Shown piece by piece: positions 31,784 through 43,384 of a DNA stretch of 64,000 bases. The DNA lies in NCBI GenBank assembly GCA_015068935.1, contig SVJO01000003.1, positions 1 to 64,000 of the forward strand, in the 5' to 3' direction. The notes under the pieces are model-generated. The model was not told the origin of the DNA. It searched no databases and saw nothing but the letters and a program-made list of their open reading frames with translations. The translations under genes and the position numbers were made by a program. The stretch comes from Oscillospiraceae bacterium (GTDB lineage Bacteria; Bacillota; Clostridia; UBA1381; UBA9506). Positions within the stretch are counted from its first letter, which is position 1. The number at the start of each line of letters is the position of its first letter.

Positions 31784-33378
31784 ATATACCATTCACAAAT
31801 ATTTAAAAATACATTACTTTCGGCAGGATTTATATTTCCTCTAATTTTTTTATCACACAACAAAATTCCGTTATCATAATATATTCCCGCAATCGGGATA
31901 TTTTCTGAAAGAAGTGCAGATAAATTTCTGTATGAATCTGAAATAACTGAAGGATTGGAAACAACCTTGAGCTGATTAAGTTTTGAATCAATTCCTTCAT
32001 TTGATATCCCAAACATATTCACATCAGTCTGCAACATGAACGAAAGGTCGTTGTTTTGCGAAATATTCATGCTGCCGACAAAAAGGTCATAATTTCTTGA
32101 TGCAATACGCGAGGTATATGTGTTAAAGTCAACTATGGTGATTGTAACAGCAAATCCGGCTTTTTCAAGTGCTGATTTTATTGTTTCCGCAATTTTTATG
32201 CGTTGATTGTTTTCAGAATTAACTAAAATATCGACTTTAAGGCGGTGCACTTCGCCATAAATGTGCTTTTCCATAGAGCCGTCAGAATCTGTGTCTGCAA
32301 AGCCGTCCTGAGATAAGAGAAGATTTGCTCGAGCTGTATCAAAGGGAATCGGCACAATATCTTTATTATAATAGCAAAAGCGCGGATTTATCGGAATGTC
32401 CGTTGGTGTAGCAATTCGTGTTTTAGTGTTGTTGACAATCGTATTTTTGTCGATGCACATGCTGATTGCCTGCCTCACCAAAGGAGAAATCAGTATAGGC
32501 TTTTGGTTATTGATACCCAGAAAGGTCAATTTGTTTTTAGGGTATGTTATAGATTTTATTAAATCCCTTTTGGGAGAGTATTCGTCGGGGTTTGCAACAG
32601 ACTCGCAGATAACGTCCGCATGGAGATTTTCGAACATTGATATTGCGGAATCTCTGTCGCCTGCAAATGTTATTCTGATTTCAGGAATATGAGGATACTT
32701 CCCTGAAAAGTGGTTGTATGTCGCCTTTAAAATCAGTTCCTTCGTTTCTTTATATTGGATGGCCCTATAGATTCCTGTTCCGTTAGGAATATAGTCTATT
32801 TTCGTTATATCGTTACCCGTATGGGCATCTGCTGCAGGAAGAATGGGGAAATCCAAAAGAGCAGGGAAGTTGATTACGGGAGTTTTTAATGTGACGTGCC
32901 ACGTCATAGATGATGCATGACTTGATTCAACATTATCAAACCTTGTGCGATAAGGACTTTGAGCTTCTTCAATCAGCTTGAATGAGGCGTCAACATCTTC
33001 TGCAGTCAGAGGAGCTCCGTCATGGAAGGCGATGCCATCTTTAATTTTAAAGCTATAGCTTAAACCGTCTTCTGAGATTGTGTAGCTCTCACAAAGATTA
33101 TTTGTAACGGAAAAATCCTGATTGACATTAAAAAGACCGTCAAACATAAGCCGTAAAACGTCAAGGTTACTTTCGTTTTTCGTAGACAGCGGATTTAAAG
33201 AATCTACCTCAAAAATACAGAGATTCAGTATTCCGCCATTTACGGGTGTTTCATTTTTTTCTGTATTCGAGGTGCCATAACCTTCGTCCGTCTCACCGTT
33301 TTTATCCCTGTAAGCACAGGAGGACATAGAAAAGGCAAGCATCAATGCAAGAAAAACTGCTATTAATCGTTTTGCCAT
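31774..33378 (-). CDS. Peptide/oligopeptide ABC transporter substrate-binding lipoprotein
   Basis: Lipobox (SMSSCAYR) and SBP family 5 pattern (SYSFKIKDGIAFHDGAPLTAEDVDASFKLI). Confidence 0.88.
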   Translation of the reverse strand: MAKRLIAVFLALMLAFSMSSCAYRDKNGETDEGYGTSNTEKNETPVNGGILNLCIFEVDSLNPLSTKNESNLDVLRLMFDGLFNVNQDFSVTNNLCESYTISEDGLSYSFKIKDGIAFHDGAPLTAEDVDASFKLIEEAQSPYRTRFDNVESSHASSMTWHVTLKTPVINFPALLDFPILPAADAHTGNDITKIDYIPNGTGIYRAIQYKETKELILKATYNHFSGKYPHIPEIRITFAGDRDSAISMFENLHADVICESVANPDEYSPKRDLIKSITYPKNKLTFLGINNQKPILISPLVRQAISMCIDKNTIVNNTKTRIATPTDIPINPRFCYYNKDIVPIPFDTARANLLLSQDGFADTDSDGSMEKHIYGEVHRLKVDILVNSENNQRIKIAETIKSALEKAGFAVTITIVDFNTYTSRIASRNYDLFVGSMNISQNNDLSFMLQTDVNMFGISNEGIDSKLNQLKVVSNPSVISDSYRNLSALLSENIPIAGIYYDNGILLCDKKIRGNINPAESNVFLNICEWYIKE

Positions 33379-33412
33379 TTCTATATCCTCCTGAATAGTT
33401 TTTAAATTGAAA

Positions 33413-33721
33413 TTACGGATTGCATTTTTCGCAGGCGGTCATGCCTATAGCCTTAACAATCTCCCATGGAATCACCTCGGGAGAGGCATCCTTAATTAAT
33501 TCGCAGTCCTTCGTATGATACGAAACATCGCTTGCGTCTCTCATTTCTGTCGCCCAGTAAACTTCCTTCGCTTCTTCATTACTTGTTTCAGTTTCTTTTT
33601 CTGAGATTTCTTCCTGAGCTTGCTTTGTTTCTTCAGTTTTAGCACCGTCTGTTTTTTCAGCGCATGCACAAAGGCTTAAAAGTGTAACTGAAATCAAGAG
33701 TATGGTTAATAATTTTTTCAT
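33413..33721 (-). CDS. Small lipoprotein with C-terminal H-x3-C...CxxC putative metal-binding module
   Basis: Lipobox (LSLCACAEK), Glu/Lys-rich spacer, then YHTKDCELI...GMTACEKCNP. Confidence 0.7.
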   Translation of the reverse strand: MKKLLTILLISVTLLSLCACAEKTDGAKTEETKQAQEEISEKETETSNEEAKEVYWATEMRDASDVSYHTKDCELIKDASPEVIPWEIVKAIGMTACEKCNP

Positions 33722-33730
33722 ATTATCACC

Positions 33731-35428
33731 TTATCTGTTTAGGTATTTTAAAGTTTCATTGATAGCATCCTCATATGAAAGCTCTAAAACTTCGCTGTCT
33801 TTCCTGAGTTTATATTCAACAATATTTTCTCCTGCTTTTTTTCCGACTGTAATTCTGACAGGAATACCGATTAAATCCATATCCTTAAACTTAACGCCGA
33901 CACGTTCGTTTCTGTCATCTAAAATAACCTCAATTCCGCGAGCCTTTAAATCTTCATATATTTTCTCGGCTAAAGCCATTTGCTCCTCGTTTGATGCCTG
34001 AACGGGAACTACACAAACGTGATACGGAGCAACAGAAAGAGGCCAGATGATACCGTTTTCGTCTGAGTGCTGTTCTATGATTGCAGATATGCTTCTTGTA
34101 ACACCGATTCCGTAGCATCCCATGATGATTGTTGTCTGTTTGCCGTTTTCATCTAAACATGTGCAGTCTAAAGCCTCTGTGTATTTTGTGCCGAGCTTGA
34201 AGATGTGGCCAACCTCTATGCCTGATGTTGTTTTAACAGGCTTTCCGCAAACAGGACATGGGTCGCCGTCTGTAATTGTACGGATATCCAAAACTGCCTC
34301 GCATGTGAAATCTTTAATGTTAACATTATCAAAATGATAGCCTGTCTCGTTTGCGCCAACAATGAAGTTTGACATAGCATAAACCTCGTTGTCACATATA
34401 ACAGGAATATCAAGTCCCACAGGACCTGCAAATCCAACTTCGGCTTTAGTGAATTCGCGTACCTTGTCAGCGCATGCAAGCTCTAATTCTTCTTCTGTGC
34501 AGCCGAGGTAGTTTAAAAGTTTTGTCTCATTAACTTCTCTGTCGCCGCGCACTAAAACTGCAACATACTTATCTCCGCCGCGATAGATTAATGTTTTAAC
34601 AAAATGCTTTGCATCTGTTCCCATGAAGGATACAAGTTCATCAATGGTTTTAGCATCAGGAGTTTCAATTTTTATCATTTCCTTAGGCTCTTCCTTTTCG
34701 CAGGGAAGAACTATGCATGCAGCTTTTTCATCATTTGCTGCATATCCGCATGTCTCGCAGAAGGCAATAATATCTTCGCCTGTGTCAGACTTAACCATAA
34801 ATTCCTGCGAGCCGCTTCCGCCCATAGCACCTGAGTCAGCATCAACAACGATATAATCAAGGTCCATACGTGAAAATGCCTTGCAGTATGCACGATACAT
34901 TTTTTCATATGAAATGTCAAGTCCCTCAGATGTAAGGTCAAAGCTGTATGCGTCCTTCATAACAAATTCTCTTGAACGCATAACACCAAAACGCGGACGG
35001 CTCTCGTCGCGATATTTTGTTTGAATCTGATAGAGTGTCAAGGGGAGCTGTTTGTATGATTTAACCTCTGACTTAACTGTATTTGTAAAAATCTCCTCGT
35101 GAGTAGGTCCTAAGCAGAAGTCTCTGCCTCCTCTGTCTTTTAATCGGAACATATTGGGACCGAAAACGTCCCATCTTCCCGAAGCCTGATAATATTCAGC
35201 AGGGAGAAGGGCAGACATTAAAAGCTCCTGAGCGCCTTCATTATCCATCTCCTCACGGATTATCTGTTCAACTTTTTTAAGCACCTTAAGACCGAGAGGG
35301 AGAAAAGAATAAACGCCTGATGCGAGTTTTCTTATTAATCCTGCACGGAGCATAAGTCTGTGGCTGGTAGTTTCTGCCTCTGCCGGCACTTCTCTTAATG
35401 TTGTAAATAACATTTGTGATGTTTTCAT
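33731..35428 (-). CDS. proS: Prolyl-tRNA synthetase (bacterial type with editing insertion)
   Basis: [45 protein letters not shown]; class II aaRS motifs. Confidence 0.96.
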   Translation of the reverse strand: MKTSQMLFTTLREVPAEAETTSHRLMLRAGLIRKLASGVYSFLPLGLKVLKKVEQIIREEMDNEGAQELLMSALLPAEYYQASGRWDVFGPNMFRLKDRGGRDFCLGPTHEEIFTNTVKSEVKSYKQLPLTLYQIQTKYRDESRPRFGVMRSREFVMKDAYSFDLTSEGLDISYEKMYRAYCKAFSRMDLDYIVVDADSGAMGGSGSQEFMVKSDTGEDIIAFCETCGYAANDEKAACIVLPCEKEEPKEMIKIETPDAKTIDELVSFMGTDAKHFVKTLIYRGGDKYVAVLVRGDREVNETKLLNYLGCTEEELELACADKVREFTKAEVGFAGPVGLDIPVICDNEVYAMSNFIVGANETGYHFDNVNIKDFTCEAVLDIRTITDGDPCPVCGKPVKTTSGIEVGHIFKLGTKYTEALDCTCLDENGKQTTIIMGCYGIGVTRSISAIIEQHSDENGIIWPLSVAPYHVCVVPVQASNEEQMALAEKIYEDLKARGIEVILDDRNERVGVKFKDMDLIGIPVRITVGKKAGENIVEYKLRKDSEVLELSYEDAINETLKYLNR

Positions 35429-35623
35429 TATAGTATTTCCTGCCTTTATTTAAATTTTTCCAAAATTATAGCCTAATACTAATATAATAATATTTATTGG
35501 TCTTTCTGTCAACTATTTTTGACTAAAAAGTAATAAAAAGTTGACGTTTATCAAAATGTATGTTACAATAAAACAGAATATAAAATAAAATAGCGTTTCT
35601 TTACACATTTGGAGGTGAAACGT

Positions 35624-36790
35624 TTGAAATTAATAAAAAATGCAAACATAATAACGATGGAAAAAGACGATTTTGAAAATGGTTATGCCATCATTTCAGA
35701 AGGTAAATTTCTGGAGGTCGGAAATATGCAAGACCTGAAGATAAAGGAAAGCGAATTTTCTTCTGTTTATGATGCAAAAGGAGATATGCTTCTTCCTGGC
35801 TTTATTGATGCGCATTGTCATATAGGACTGTTTGAAGAGGGTGTGGGAGATATCGGTATGGACGGAAACGAAGATACTTCGCCTGTAACTCCTCAGCTCC
35901 GTGCGATTGATGCAATAAATCCGTTTGATTCTGCTTTTTTGGATGCAACTAAAGGCGGTGTAACAACAGTTGTGACAGGTCCTGGCAGCGCAAACGTTAT
36001 AGGCGGACAGTTTGCCGCAATTAAAACATACGGCAGATGTATAGATGACATGATAATAAAACAACCTGTTGCAATGAAGGCGGCGCTTGGCGAAAATCCC
36101 ACAAGTGTATATAGTGCAAGAAAAGAAGCGCCCGTGACACGTATGGCAACAGCCGCAATACTCAGAGAGGCTCTTTTTACAGCGTCTGAGTATAACGAAA
36201 AAATCAAGGTATATAAGGAAAATCCCGACGAAAATGAAAAGCCTGATTTTGATTTTAAGGCGGAGTCGCTCCTTCCTGTTTTAAATGGTGAAATTCCAAT
36301 GAAGGTCCATGCTCACAGAGCAGATGATATATGTACTGCAATAAGAATAGCAGAAGAATTTAATATTCGTATAACACTAGAGCATTGTACGGAGGGACAT
36401 TTGATTTACGATATAATCAAGAGAAAAAATATTCCCGTTATGCTTGGGCCGACGCTTTCATCAAAATCAAAGCTCGAGCTTAAAAATCTGTCCTTTGACA
36501 TATATAAATGCTTTGAAAAGGAAGGTATAGATTTTGCTATTATAACAGACCATCCCGAAATCACGATAGATAATCTTTATCTTTGTGCATCTTTAGCTGT
36601 CCGCAGCGGTCTGTCAAAGGAGACAGCGATGCGTGCAATAACAATAAATGCGGCGCTTGCAACAGATATAAGTGAAAGGGTAGGAAGTATTAAAAAGGGT
36701 AAAGATGCTGATTTTGTAATTGTTTCAGGTGAGCTTTTTTCACTTGACTCTAAGATAAAAAAAGTTTTTATAGAAGGAAAAGAAATTTAA
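35624..36790 (+). CDS. Amidohydrolase family protein
   Basis: LLPGFIDAHCHIGLFEEGVG; DHPEITIDN; C-terminal GSIKKGKDADFVIVSG. TTG start after GGAGGTG preferred. Confidence 0.88.
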   Translation: MKLIKNANIITMEKDDFENGYAIISEGKFLEVGNMQDLKIKESEFSSVYDAKGDMLLPGFIDAHCHIGLFEEGVGDIGMDGNEDTSPVTPQLRAIDAINPFDSAFLDATKGGVTTVVTGPGSANVIGGQFAAIKTYGRCIDDMIIKQPVAMKAALGENPTSVYSARKEAPVTRMATAAILREALFTASEYNEKIKVYKENPDENEKPDFDFKAESLLPVLNGEIPMKVHAHRADDICTAIRIAEEFNIRITLEHCTEGHLIYDIIKRKNIPVMLGPTLSSKSKLELKNLSFDIYKCFEKEGIDFAIITDHPEITIDNLYLCASLAVRSGLSKETAMRAITINAALATDISERVGSIKKGKDADFVIVSGELFSLDSKIKKVFIEGKEI

Positions 36791-36808
36791 GGAAAAGGTT
36801 GTGTAATT

Positions 36809-38167
36809 TTGGAAAATTTAGAACTCTACAGAGATACTCTTGATAAATGGTGCGATATGATTCGTAATAATTCAGGTATATCGCCTGAAAAATATGGTAA
36901 TGATAAGGTCAAAAGAGGGCTCAGAAACAGCGATGGAACGGGAGTTTTAGCTGGTCTTACAAATATCGGAAATGTTCATGGTTACGTTATTTCAGAGGAC
37001 GAAAAAACTCCTGATGAAGGTTCTCTGAGTTATAGGGGAATAGATGTAAGGGATATAGTAAATGCCTGCAGAAAAGAAGGCAGATTTGGTTACGAGGAAG
37101 TTTGTTATCTGATAATGTTCGGCAAACTCCCGACAAAACAGGAACTTATTGATTTTAACGAGCTTGTTTCAACACAACGTCCTGTGCCATATAATTTCCG
37201 CGAAGATGTTATTATGAAAGCACCGAGCCCTGATATTATGAACAAACTTTCAAGAAGTGTGCTTACGATGTATTCTTATGATACAAACCCAGACTCAACT
37301 GATCTGTTAAATATGATAAGACAGTCAATAACACTTGTTTCGCGTGTTCCTACACTTGTGGCATATGCATATCAGGCAAAACGACACTATTACGACGGAA
37401 AAAGTCTTTATATACATAATCCGCAGAAGGAGCTTTCAACGGCTGAAAACTTTCTTTACATGATAAGAAGCGATAATAAATTTACAAGGCTTGAAGCTGA
37501 AATACTCGATTTAGCTTTCATTCTCCATGCTGAACACGGCGGAGGCAACAACTCAGCATTTACAACCCGTGTTGTTTCCTCTTCAGGAACGGACACCTAT
37601 GCTGCAATAGGTGCTGCAATAGGTTCTCTTAAAGGACCAAAGCATGGCGGTGCGAATATACGCGTAATGGGCATGATTGATGATTTTAAAGCTCATCTTA
37701 CCGATATAACAGACAGAGACCAGATAGCAGAGCATATAAGAAGGATTATAAAAAAAGAATCATACGACATGTCTGGACTTGTTTATGGCATGGGACATGC
37801 TATTTATACTCTTTCTGACCCGCGTGCAGTTTTACTGAAAGAAAAAGCGAGAGAACTTGCATGTGAGACTGGAAATATGGATGAATTTAAGCTGTATGAG
37901 ACAATAGAGGAACTGACTCCTGAGATTTTTGCTGAGTTAAAAGGCAATAAGACAATGTGTGCAAATGTTGACATGTATTCAGGTTTTGTCTATAAAATGC
38001 TCCATATTCCTGTTGAGCTTTATACACCGCTTTTTGCTGTATCGCGTATGGCAGGCTGGTGCGCTCACAGAATTGAGGAAACGATGTATGGCGGAAAGAT
38101 TATAAGGCCTGCATATAAGAGTGTAAGTAAAAAAGCTGAGTATATAAATATTGAGGACAGGGTATGA
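36809..38167 (+). CDS. Citrate synthase
   Basis: Citrate synthase motifs (LSYRGIDVRDIV; LHAEHGGGNNSAFTTRVVSSSGTDTYAAIGAAIGSLKGPKHGGAN). Confidence 0.93.
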   Translation: MENLELYRDTLDKWCDMIRNNSGISPEKYGNDKVKRGLRNSDGTGVLAGLTNIGNVHGYVISEDEKTPDEGSLSYRGIDVRDIVNACRKEGRFGYEEVCYLIMFGKLPTKQELIDFNELVSTQRPVPYNFREDVIMKAPSPDIMNKLSRSVLTMYSYDTNPDSTDLLNMIRQSITLVSRVPTLVAYAYQAKRHYYDGKSLYIHNPQKELSTAENFLYMIRSDNKFTRLEAEILDLAFILHAEHGGGNNSAFTTRVVSSSGTDTYAAIGAAIGSLKGPKHGGANIRVMGMIDDFKAHLTDITDRDQIAEHIRRIIKKESYDMSGLVYGMGHAIYTLSDPRAVLLKEKARELACETGNMDEFKLYETIEELTPEIFAELKGNKTMCANVDMYSGFVYKMLHIPVELYTPLFAVSRMAGWCAHRIEETMYGGKIIRPAYKSVSKKAEYINIEDRV

Positions 38168-38203
38168 TTAAAATTTAATATAAATAAGTACGGAGGGGAA
38201 AAA

Positions 38204-39811
38204 ATGAAAACAAGTATTAAAAAAGCAGCAAGCATAATTCTTTGTGTTGTCATGTTGTGCGGATATGTGTGCATGACAAGTGCCGCAGAAAATGTTAAAA
38301 TTACTTTTTTCGGAGAAACTATTGATTTTCCTGAAGGCTACGGGGAAGCGTTTATTGATGCGTCAACAGGCAGAACACTTGTTCCTGCACGTGGAGTGTT
38401 TGAGGCGCTGGAAGCAGAGGTTTCATGGGACGCAAGTACAAGAACAGTTTATATCTATAAGGATGAGGACAAATTTGAGATTGTAATTGATTCTCATACT
38501 GCAATTAAAAATGATGAAAAAATTACACTTGACCAGCCCGCTGTAATTGTAGGCGACAGAACATATGTCCCACTCCGCTTCGTTGCAGAAGGACTTGACT
38601 TAAATGTAGAATTTAATGAAAAGACAACGACAGTTATAATAGAGGAAAAGGCTCCGACTGCGACGGTGTTTGAAGCAGGAAAATATGAAACAGCTAAAGA
38701 CCTTGCTCATACTGAGTATCTTCTTGTAGCAAGCGGAAATGCTCAGGTTACGCTTTTAAGGGATAAGGATTCTGCTGATAAATCTAACGTAATTACCTCA
38801 GTTTCATTTAAAGACAGTATATATTTAAATGTTGTCGGAAGCACCTATGTTGAAATAAAAAACTGTAAGATGTATGCTCTTGTCAGTCTCCCCTCAAGAA
38901 TACAAAACGGAGAATATAAAAACGGAATGTTCAAAGTAGGTGCAGATATAGAGGCAGGAGATTATACTGCAAACAAAGTCAGTGCATCAGGTGAGGCGCT
39001 TTATAAAATTTATACAAAACCCTATTCAACAGAGGGAACAATAAATGCACAAATTAGTAAAACTGTTACAAAAGAGACAACAATTTCTCTTGTAGATGGA
39101 CAGTACATTTTGCTCAATAATGTAAAAATAACTAAACAGAAGTCTCAATCAGGCGGAAACTCAGGTGGAAGTTCGGGCGGAAGTTCAGGGTCAGACAAGC
39201 CTAAGCCCACATCGCCTCCTTCGGTTGAACCAACTATAGAGCCAAGTACAGAACCTAGTACAACGCCAAGCGAAGAACCAACTTTAGAGCCGACTATAGA
39301 ACCGAGCGACGAGCCGACTATAGAACCAAGCGACGAGCCGATTATAGAACCACCTATAGAGCCAACTATAGAGCCAACTATAGAGCCAACTATAGAACCT
39401 ACTATAGAGCCGACTACAGAACCGAGCGACGAGCCGACTACAGAGCCTGTTTTTTCACAAAACACATACTATGAAGGCACTCAGAACTTAGTGCTTGACT
39501 TTGGTAATTTCTACGGTGTTCCCGAAGTTAAAGAAGCAGCTTTAGGACGTAGTGGAAATGGCAATCAAACAAGAACATATTTTTATGCTGCCGATGAATT
39601 TGTTGATGAAAAGGGAAATCTGATTAAAAAGAATATCTTTACTTACAGAATTGAACTTGTAAGCGCACGATATGGTTTTATGACGGACGGAAATGAGTTT
39701 GAGCACGTGCATACGGGAATTAAAGTAAGCTTTAAATCAGATAAGTCATATTTGAGGGTTATAATAGAATTCGGTAAGCCTGATAAGGATATGCAGGAAG
39801 AGTTTGAATAA
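38204..39811 (+). CDS. Secreted copper amine oxidase N-terminal domain protein with (E-P-T-I/T)n low-complexity linker
   Basis: Signal peptide; [23 protein letters not shown] and [44 protein letters not shown] repeats at about 39223-39450. Confidence 0.85.
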   Translation: MKTSIKKAASIILCVVMLCGYVCMTSAAENVKITFFGETIDFPEGYGEAFIDASTGRTLVPARGVFEALEAEVSWDASTRTVYIYKDEDKFEIVIDSHTAIKNDEKITLDQPAVIVGDRTYVPLRFVAEGLDLNVEFNEKTTTVIIEEKAPTATVFEAGKYETAKDLAHTEYLLVASGNAQVTLLRDKDSADKSNVITSVSFKDSIYLNVVGSTYVEIKNCKMYALVSLPSRIQNGEYKNGMFKVGADIEAGDYTANKVSASGEALYKIYTKPYSTEGTINAQISKTVTKETTISLVDGQYILLNNVKITKQKSQSGGNSGGSSGGSSGSDKPKPTSPPSVEPTIEPSTEPSTTPSEEPTLEPTIEPSDEPTIEPSDEPIIEPPIEPTIEPTIEPTIEPTIEPTTEPSDEPTTEPVFSQNTYYEGTQNLVLDFGNFYGVPEVKEAALGRSGNGNQTRTYFYAADEFVDEKGNLIKKNIFTYRIELVSARYGFMTDGNEFEHVHTGIKVSFKSDKSYLRVIIEFGKPDKDMQEEFE

Positions 39812-41816
39812 GGAGACAGATAATAGCGGTGAGTTTGCAAAAATGATGAATAAATTTAAAGTGGTTTCTGATTATGTTCCCACAGGTGACCAGCCGAATG
39901 CAATTGATGCACTCTCAGAAGGAATTTTAAACGGAGAGAAGGAACAGACACTTCTCGGTGTTACAGGCTCGGGAAAAACTTATACAATTGCCAAAACGAT
40001 TGAACGTGTGCAAAAGCCGACTCTTGTTTTAGCGCATAACAAAATATTAGCGGCTCAGCTGTGTACAGAATTTAAAGAATTTTTTCCTGAAAATGCTGTT
40101 GAATTTTTTGTCAGCTACTATGACTATTATCAGCCTGAGGCTTACATTCCTCATACTGACACATATATTGAAAAAGATGCGTCAGTCAATGATGAGATAG
40201 ATAAGCTCAGGCACAGTGCAACAGCGGCCCTTTTTGAAAGACGAGATGTTATTATCGTTTCCAGTGTTTCGTGCATTTACGGACTCGGTGACCCGATAGA
40301 CTACAACGAAATGGTTGTTTCGCTAAGGCCGGGAATGATAAAAAAACGTGATGACATTTTAAGAAAACTTGTAGATATTCAGTATGAAAGAAATGATATA
40401 AACTTTACAAGGGGAAAATTCAGGGTGCGCGGCGATTCTTTGGAGGTTTTTCCTGCGGGAAGCTCTGACAGAGCTGTCAGGATTGAATTTTTCGGCGATG
40501 AAGTTGACAGAATCAGCGAAATCGATACTGTTACGGGCGAGATTTTGGGAACGAGAAAGCATATTGCTATTTATCCTGCGTCTCACTATGTTACAACAGC
40601 AGAAAAGAGAGAGAGGGCTATATATCAGATAGAAGAAGAGCTCAAAGAAAGAGTTAAGTATTTTAAGGATAATGATAAGCTCTTAGAGGCTCAGCGGATA
40701 GAGCAGAGAACAAACTACGATATTGAAATGCTCAAAGAGATAGGTTTTTGTCAGGGAATAGAAAACTATTCAAGACATATAAGCGGAAGGGCGCCGGGGT
40801 CTGCACCTTTTACACTTTTAGATTATTTTCCAAACGATTTTCTTTTGGTGGTCGATGAATCCCATGTGACAATTCCGCAAGTCAGAGCAATGTATAACGG
40901 CGACAGGTCGAGAAAAGAAGCACTCGTCGATTACGGCTTCCGCCTCGAATCTGCTTTTGATAACAGACCTTTAAAATTTGATGAATTTAATGAAAGATTA
41001 AATCAGGTGGTGTATGTAAGCGCAACACCTGCTCCCTATGAGCGTGAGCGCTCAAGTAAAGTAGTTGAACAGGTTATAAGACCTACAGGTTTAGTAGACC
41101 CGCATATTTCAGTCCGCCCGATTAAAGGACAGATAGATGATTTAGTCAGTGAAATCAATATCCGCGCGAAAAAAGGAGAGCGCGTTTTGGTAACAACACT
41201 TACTAAAAAGATGGCAGAGGACCTGACAGATTATCTTAGGGAAATGGACATAAAAGTAAAATATCTTCATTCTGAGGTCAAGACATTTGAGAGAATGGAA
41301 ATAGTGAGAGATTTGCGTGCAGGTCTTTTTGATGTACTGGTAGGTATTAACCTTCTCCGTGAGGGACTTGATATTCCTGAGGTGTCTTTAGTTGCAATAC
41401 TGGATAGTGATAAAGAAGGATTCCTCCGTTCATATACGTCTTTAATCCAGACTATAGGAAGAGCGGCAAGAAATGCATCTGGAAGTGTTATCATGTATGC
41501 AGATAGCATCACAGAATCTATGAAAAATGCCATAGATGAAACAAACAGAAGAAGAGCATTACAGACTGAATATAATAAAAAGCATGGTATAACACCAAAG
41601 ACTATTTCAAAAAGCATCAGAGAGGTGCTTTCTGCAACAGACGAAATGCCTGATTCCAGTGCAGCAGACATTAAAATCAGCAAAACGATGGATATCAATA
41701 TGCAGATTGAAGTTCTATCTGAGAAGATGCGGCTTGCAGCAAGCGAATTAAGGTTTGAAGATGCAGCAAGGCTCAGAGATAAAATCAAGGCCCTTAATGA
41801 AAAAAATAAAAAGTGA
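39804..41816 (+). CDS. uvrB: Excinuclease ABC subunit B (start ambiguous; ATG 39843 possible)
   Basis: [56 protein letters not shown]-terminal UVR motif. Confidence 0.96.
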   Translation: MNKETDNSGEFAKMMNKFKVVSDYVPTGDQPNAIDALSEGILNGEKEQTLLGVTGSGKTYTIAKTIERVQKPTLVLAHNKILAAQLCTEFKEFFPENAVEFFVSYYDYYQPEAYIPHTDTYIEKDASVNDEIDKLRHSATAALFERRDVIIVSSVSCIYGLGDPIDYNEMVVSLRPGMIKKRDDILRKLVDIQYERNDINFTRGKFRVRGDSLEVFPAGSSDRAVRIEFFGDEVDRISEIDTVTGEILGTRKHIAIYPASHYVTTAEKRERAIYQIEEELKERVKYFKDNDKLLEAQRIEQRTNYDIEMLKEIGFCQGIENYSRHISGRAPGSAPFTLLDYFPNDFLLVVDESHVTIPQVRAMYNGDRSRKEALVDYGFRLESAFDNRPLKFDEFNERLNQVVYVSATPAPYERERSSKVVEQVIRPTGLVDPHISVRPIKGQIDDLVSEINIRAKKGERVLVTTLTKKMAEDLTDYLREMDIKVKYLHSEVKTFERMEIVRDLRAGLFDVLVGINLLREGLDIPEVSLVAILDSDKEGFLRSYTSLIQTIGRAARNASGSVIMYADSITESMKNAIDETNRRRALQTEYNKKHGITPKTISKSIREVLSATDEMPDSSAADIKISKTMDINMQIEVLSEKMRLAASELRFEDAARLRDKIKALNEKNKK

Positions 41817-41821
41817 TTTTT

Positions 41822-41850
41822 TGGGATGTATATTTTTGCATCCCATTTTT
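41822..41850 (+). terminator. Intrinsic terminator after uvrB
   Basis: tgggatg...tgcatcccattttttg. Confidence 0.7.
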
Positions 41851-41922
41851 TGTAAATTTCTGTTGAAATATTACCATTATTTATGATAGAATAAGAAAAA
41901 ATGATATAAAGGAGAGAAATAG

Positions 41923-43344
41923 ATGAAAACAGTAGAAGATATTCTGCAAATGATTAGAGAACATGATATAAAAATGATTGATTTTAAGATGGTTGACATT
42001 TCAGGTCAGTTTCGTCATGTTACAATCCCTGCAAAGAATTTTTCAGAAAAGACGATGAAAAACGGTATTGGCTTTGATGCATCAAACTACGGCTATGCAG
42101 TAGTAGAAAAAAGCGATATGGTGTTTATTCCTGACCCTGACACAGCCATAATTGACCCGTTTTGCGATATTCCTACGTTATCAATGACGGGAAATGCAAT
42201 GATAATAGACAATCCTGAAAACAGACCGCTGTCACAGTACCCGAGAAATATTGTTCTTGCTGCTGAAAAATATTTAAAAGACAGCAATATAGCTGATACA
42301 ATGCTTATTTTACCTGAATTTGAGTTTTATCTGTTTGATGAGGCAACATGGAACGTGCGGGCAGACTCTGTAGGCTTTAATATTGATGCAATTCAGGCGC
42401 ATTGGAACAGCGACAAAGAAGGACTTGGAAACATTGTACCTAAACAGAAAAACTACCATGTGGCAAAACCGTTTGACGTCTCATATGAGGCAAGAAGCGA
42501 AATGTGTATGCTCATAGATGAGGCAGGCATCGCACTTAATTACCATCATCCTGAGGTCGGTGCTGCAGGACAGTTTGAAATAGAGCCTGAGCTTGGCCAG
42601 ATGTCAAAAATGGCAGATGCAACAATGATGATAAAATATATTATTCATAACACCGCAAGAAAATACGGTTTAAGTGCAACCTTTATGCCAAAGCCTGTAA
42701 TGGGAGAGGCTGGAAACGGTATGCATGTACACATGCTCCTTTTAAAAGACGGCAAGCCCGTATTCTCTGATGACAACGGATATTCAAACTTAAGTCGCGA
42801 GGCTCATTACTTTATGGGAGGACTCTTAAAGCATATAGCATCACTTTGTGCTATTACCAATCCCAGTACAAACTCATTCAAGCGCTTAGTTCCAGGGTTT
42901 GAGGCTCCTGTTACAGTTGGCTATGCAACATCTAACAGAAGTGCCGTTATACGTATTCCCGCATATGCAAAAGAGCCTAAGTTAAGACGTTTTGAACTTA
43001 GAAATCCTGATGCAACATGTAATCCGTATTTCTGCTATGCAGCAATTTTAATGGCGGGTATTGACGGCATTAAAAATAAAATTGACCCTCATGAAAACGG
43101 CTGGGGACCTTATGATATGAATTTGTTCCATCTTCCTGAAGAAGAAAAAGCTAAGCTCAAACATCTTCCGACATCGCTTTCTGAGGCGCTCGATGCCTTA
43201 GAAGCTGACCATGATTATCTCACGGCAGGAGGAGTATTCCCGATTGAGCTCATAGAAAGCTTTATTGCAAATAAACGCGGGGAGGTTCGCGAAATTTCAG
43301 CAATTCCGCACCCTGCAGAATTTGATAAATACTATAATTTATAA
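41923..43344 (+). CDS. glnA: Glutamine synthetase
   Basis: GIGFDASNYGYAVVEKSDM, PKPVMGEAGNGMHVH, NPSTNSFKRLVPGFEAPV. Confidence 0.95.
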   Translation: MKTVEDILQMIREHDIKMIDFKMVDISGQFRHVTIPAKNFSEKTMKNGIGFDASNYGYAVVEKSDMVFIPDPDTAIIDPFCDIPTLSMTGNAMIIDNPENRPLSQYPRNIVLAAEKYLKDSNIADTMLILPEFEFYLFDEATWNVRADSVGFNIDAIQAHWNSDKEGLGNIVPKQKNYHVAKPFDVSYEARSEMCMLIDEAGIALNYHHPEVGAAGQFEIEPELGQMSKMADATMMIKYIIHNTARKYGLSATFMPKPVMGEAGNGMHVHMLLLKDGKPVFSDDNGYSNLSREAHYFMGGLLKHIASLCAITNPSTNSFKRLVPGFEAPVTVGYATSNRSAVIRIPAYAKEPKLRRFELRNPDATCNPYFCYAAILMAGIDGIKNKIDPHENGWGPYDMNLFHLPEEEKAKLKHLPTSLSEALDALEADHDYLTAGGVFPIELIESFIANKRGEVREISAIPHPAEFDKYYNL

Positions 43345-43351
43345 AATTTTT

Positions 43352-43382
43352 AAACCGACCCTTAAAGGTCGGTTTATTTTTT
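43352..43382. terminator. Terminator between convergent glnA and the GH13 gene
   Basis: aaaccgacc-cttaaa-ggtcggttt plus T-run. Confidence 0.8.
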
Positions 43383-43384
43383 TG

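Noticed and set aside
34216-34941. Minus-strand ORFs 34216-34479 and 34711-34941, and overlapping plus-strand ORFs
   Set aside because: Off-frame or antisense readings of proS.
35430-35608. Possible T-box leader upstream of proS
   Set aside because: Region is AT-rich with no T-box consensus or specifier stem.
39145-39465. Minus-strand ORF of GSIVGS repeats
   Set aside because: Antisense shadow of the EPTIEP repeat, not a real glycine-rich protein.
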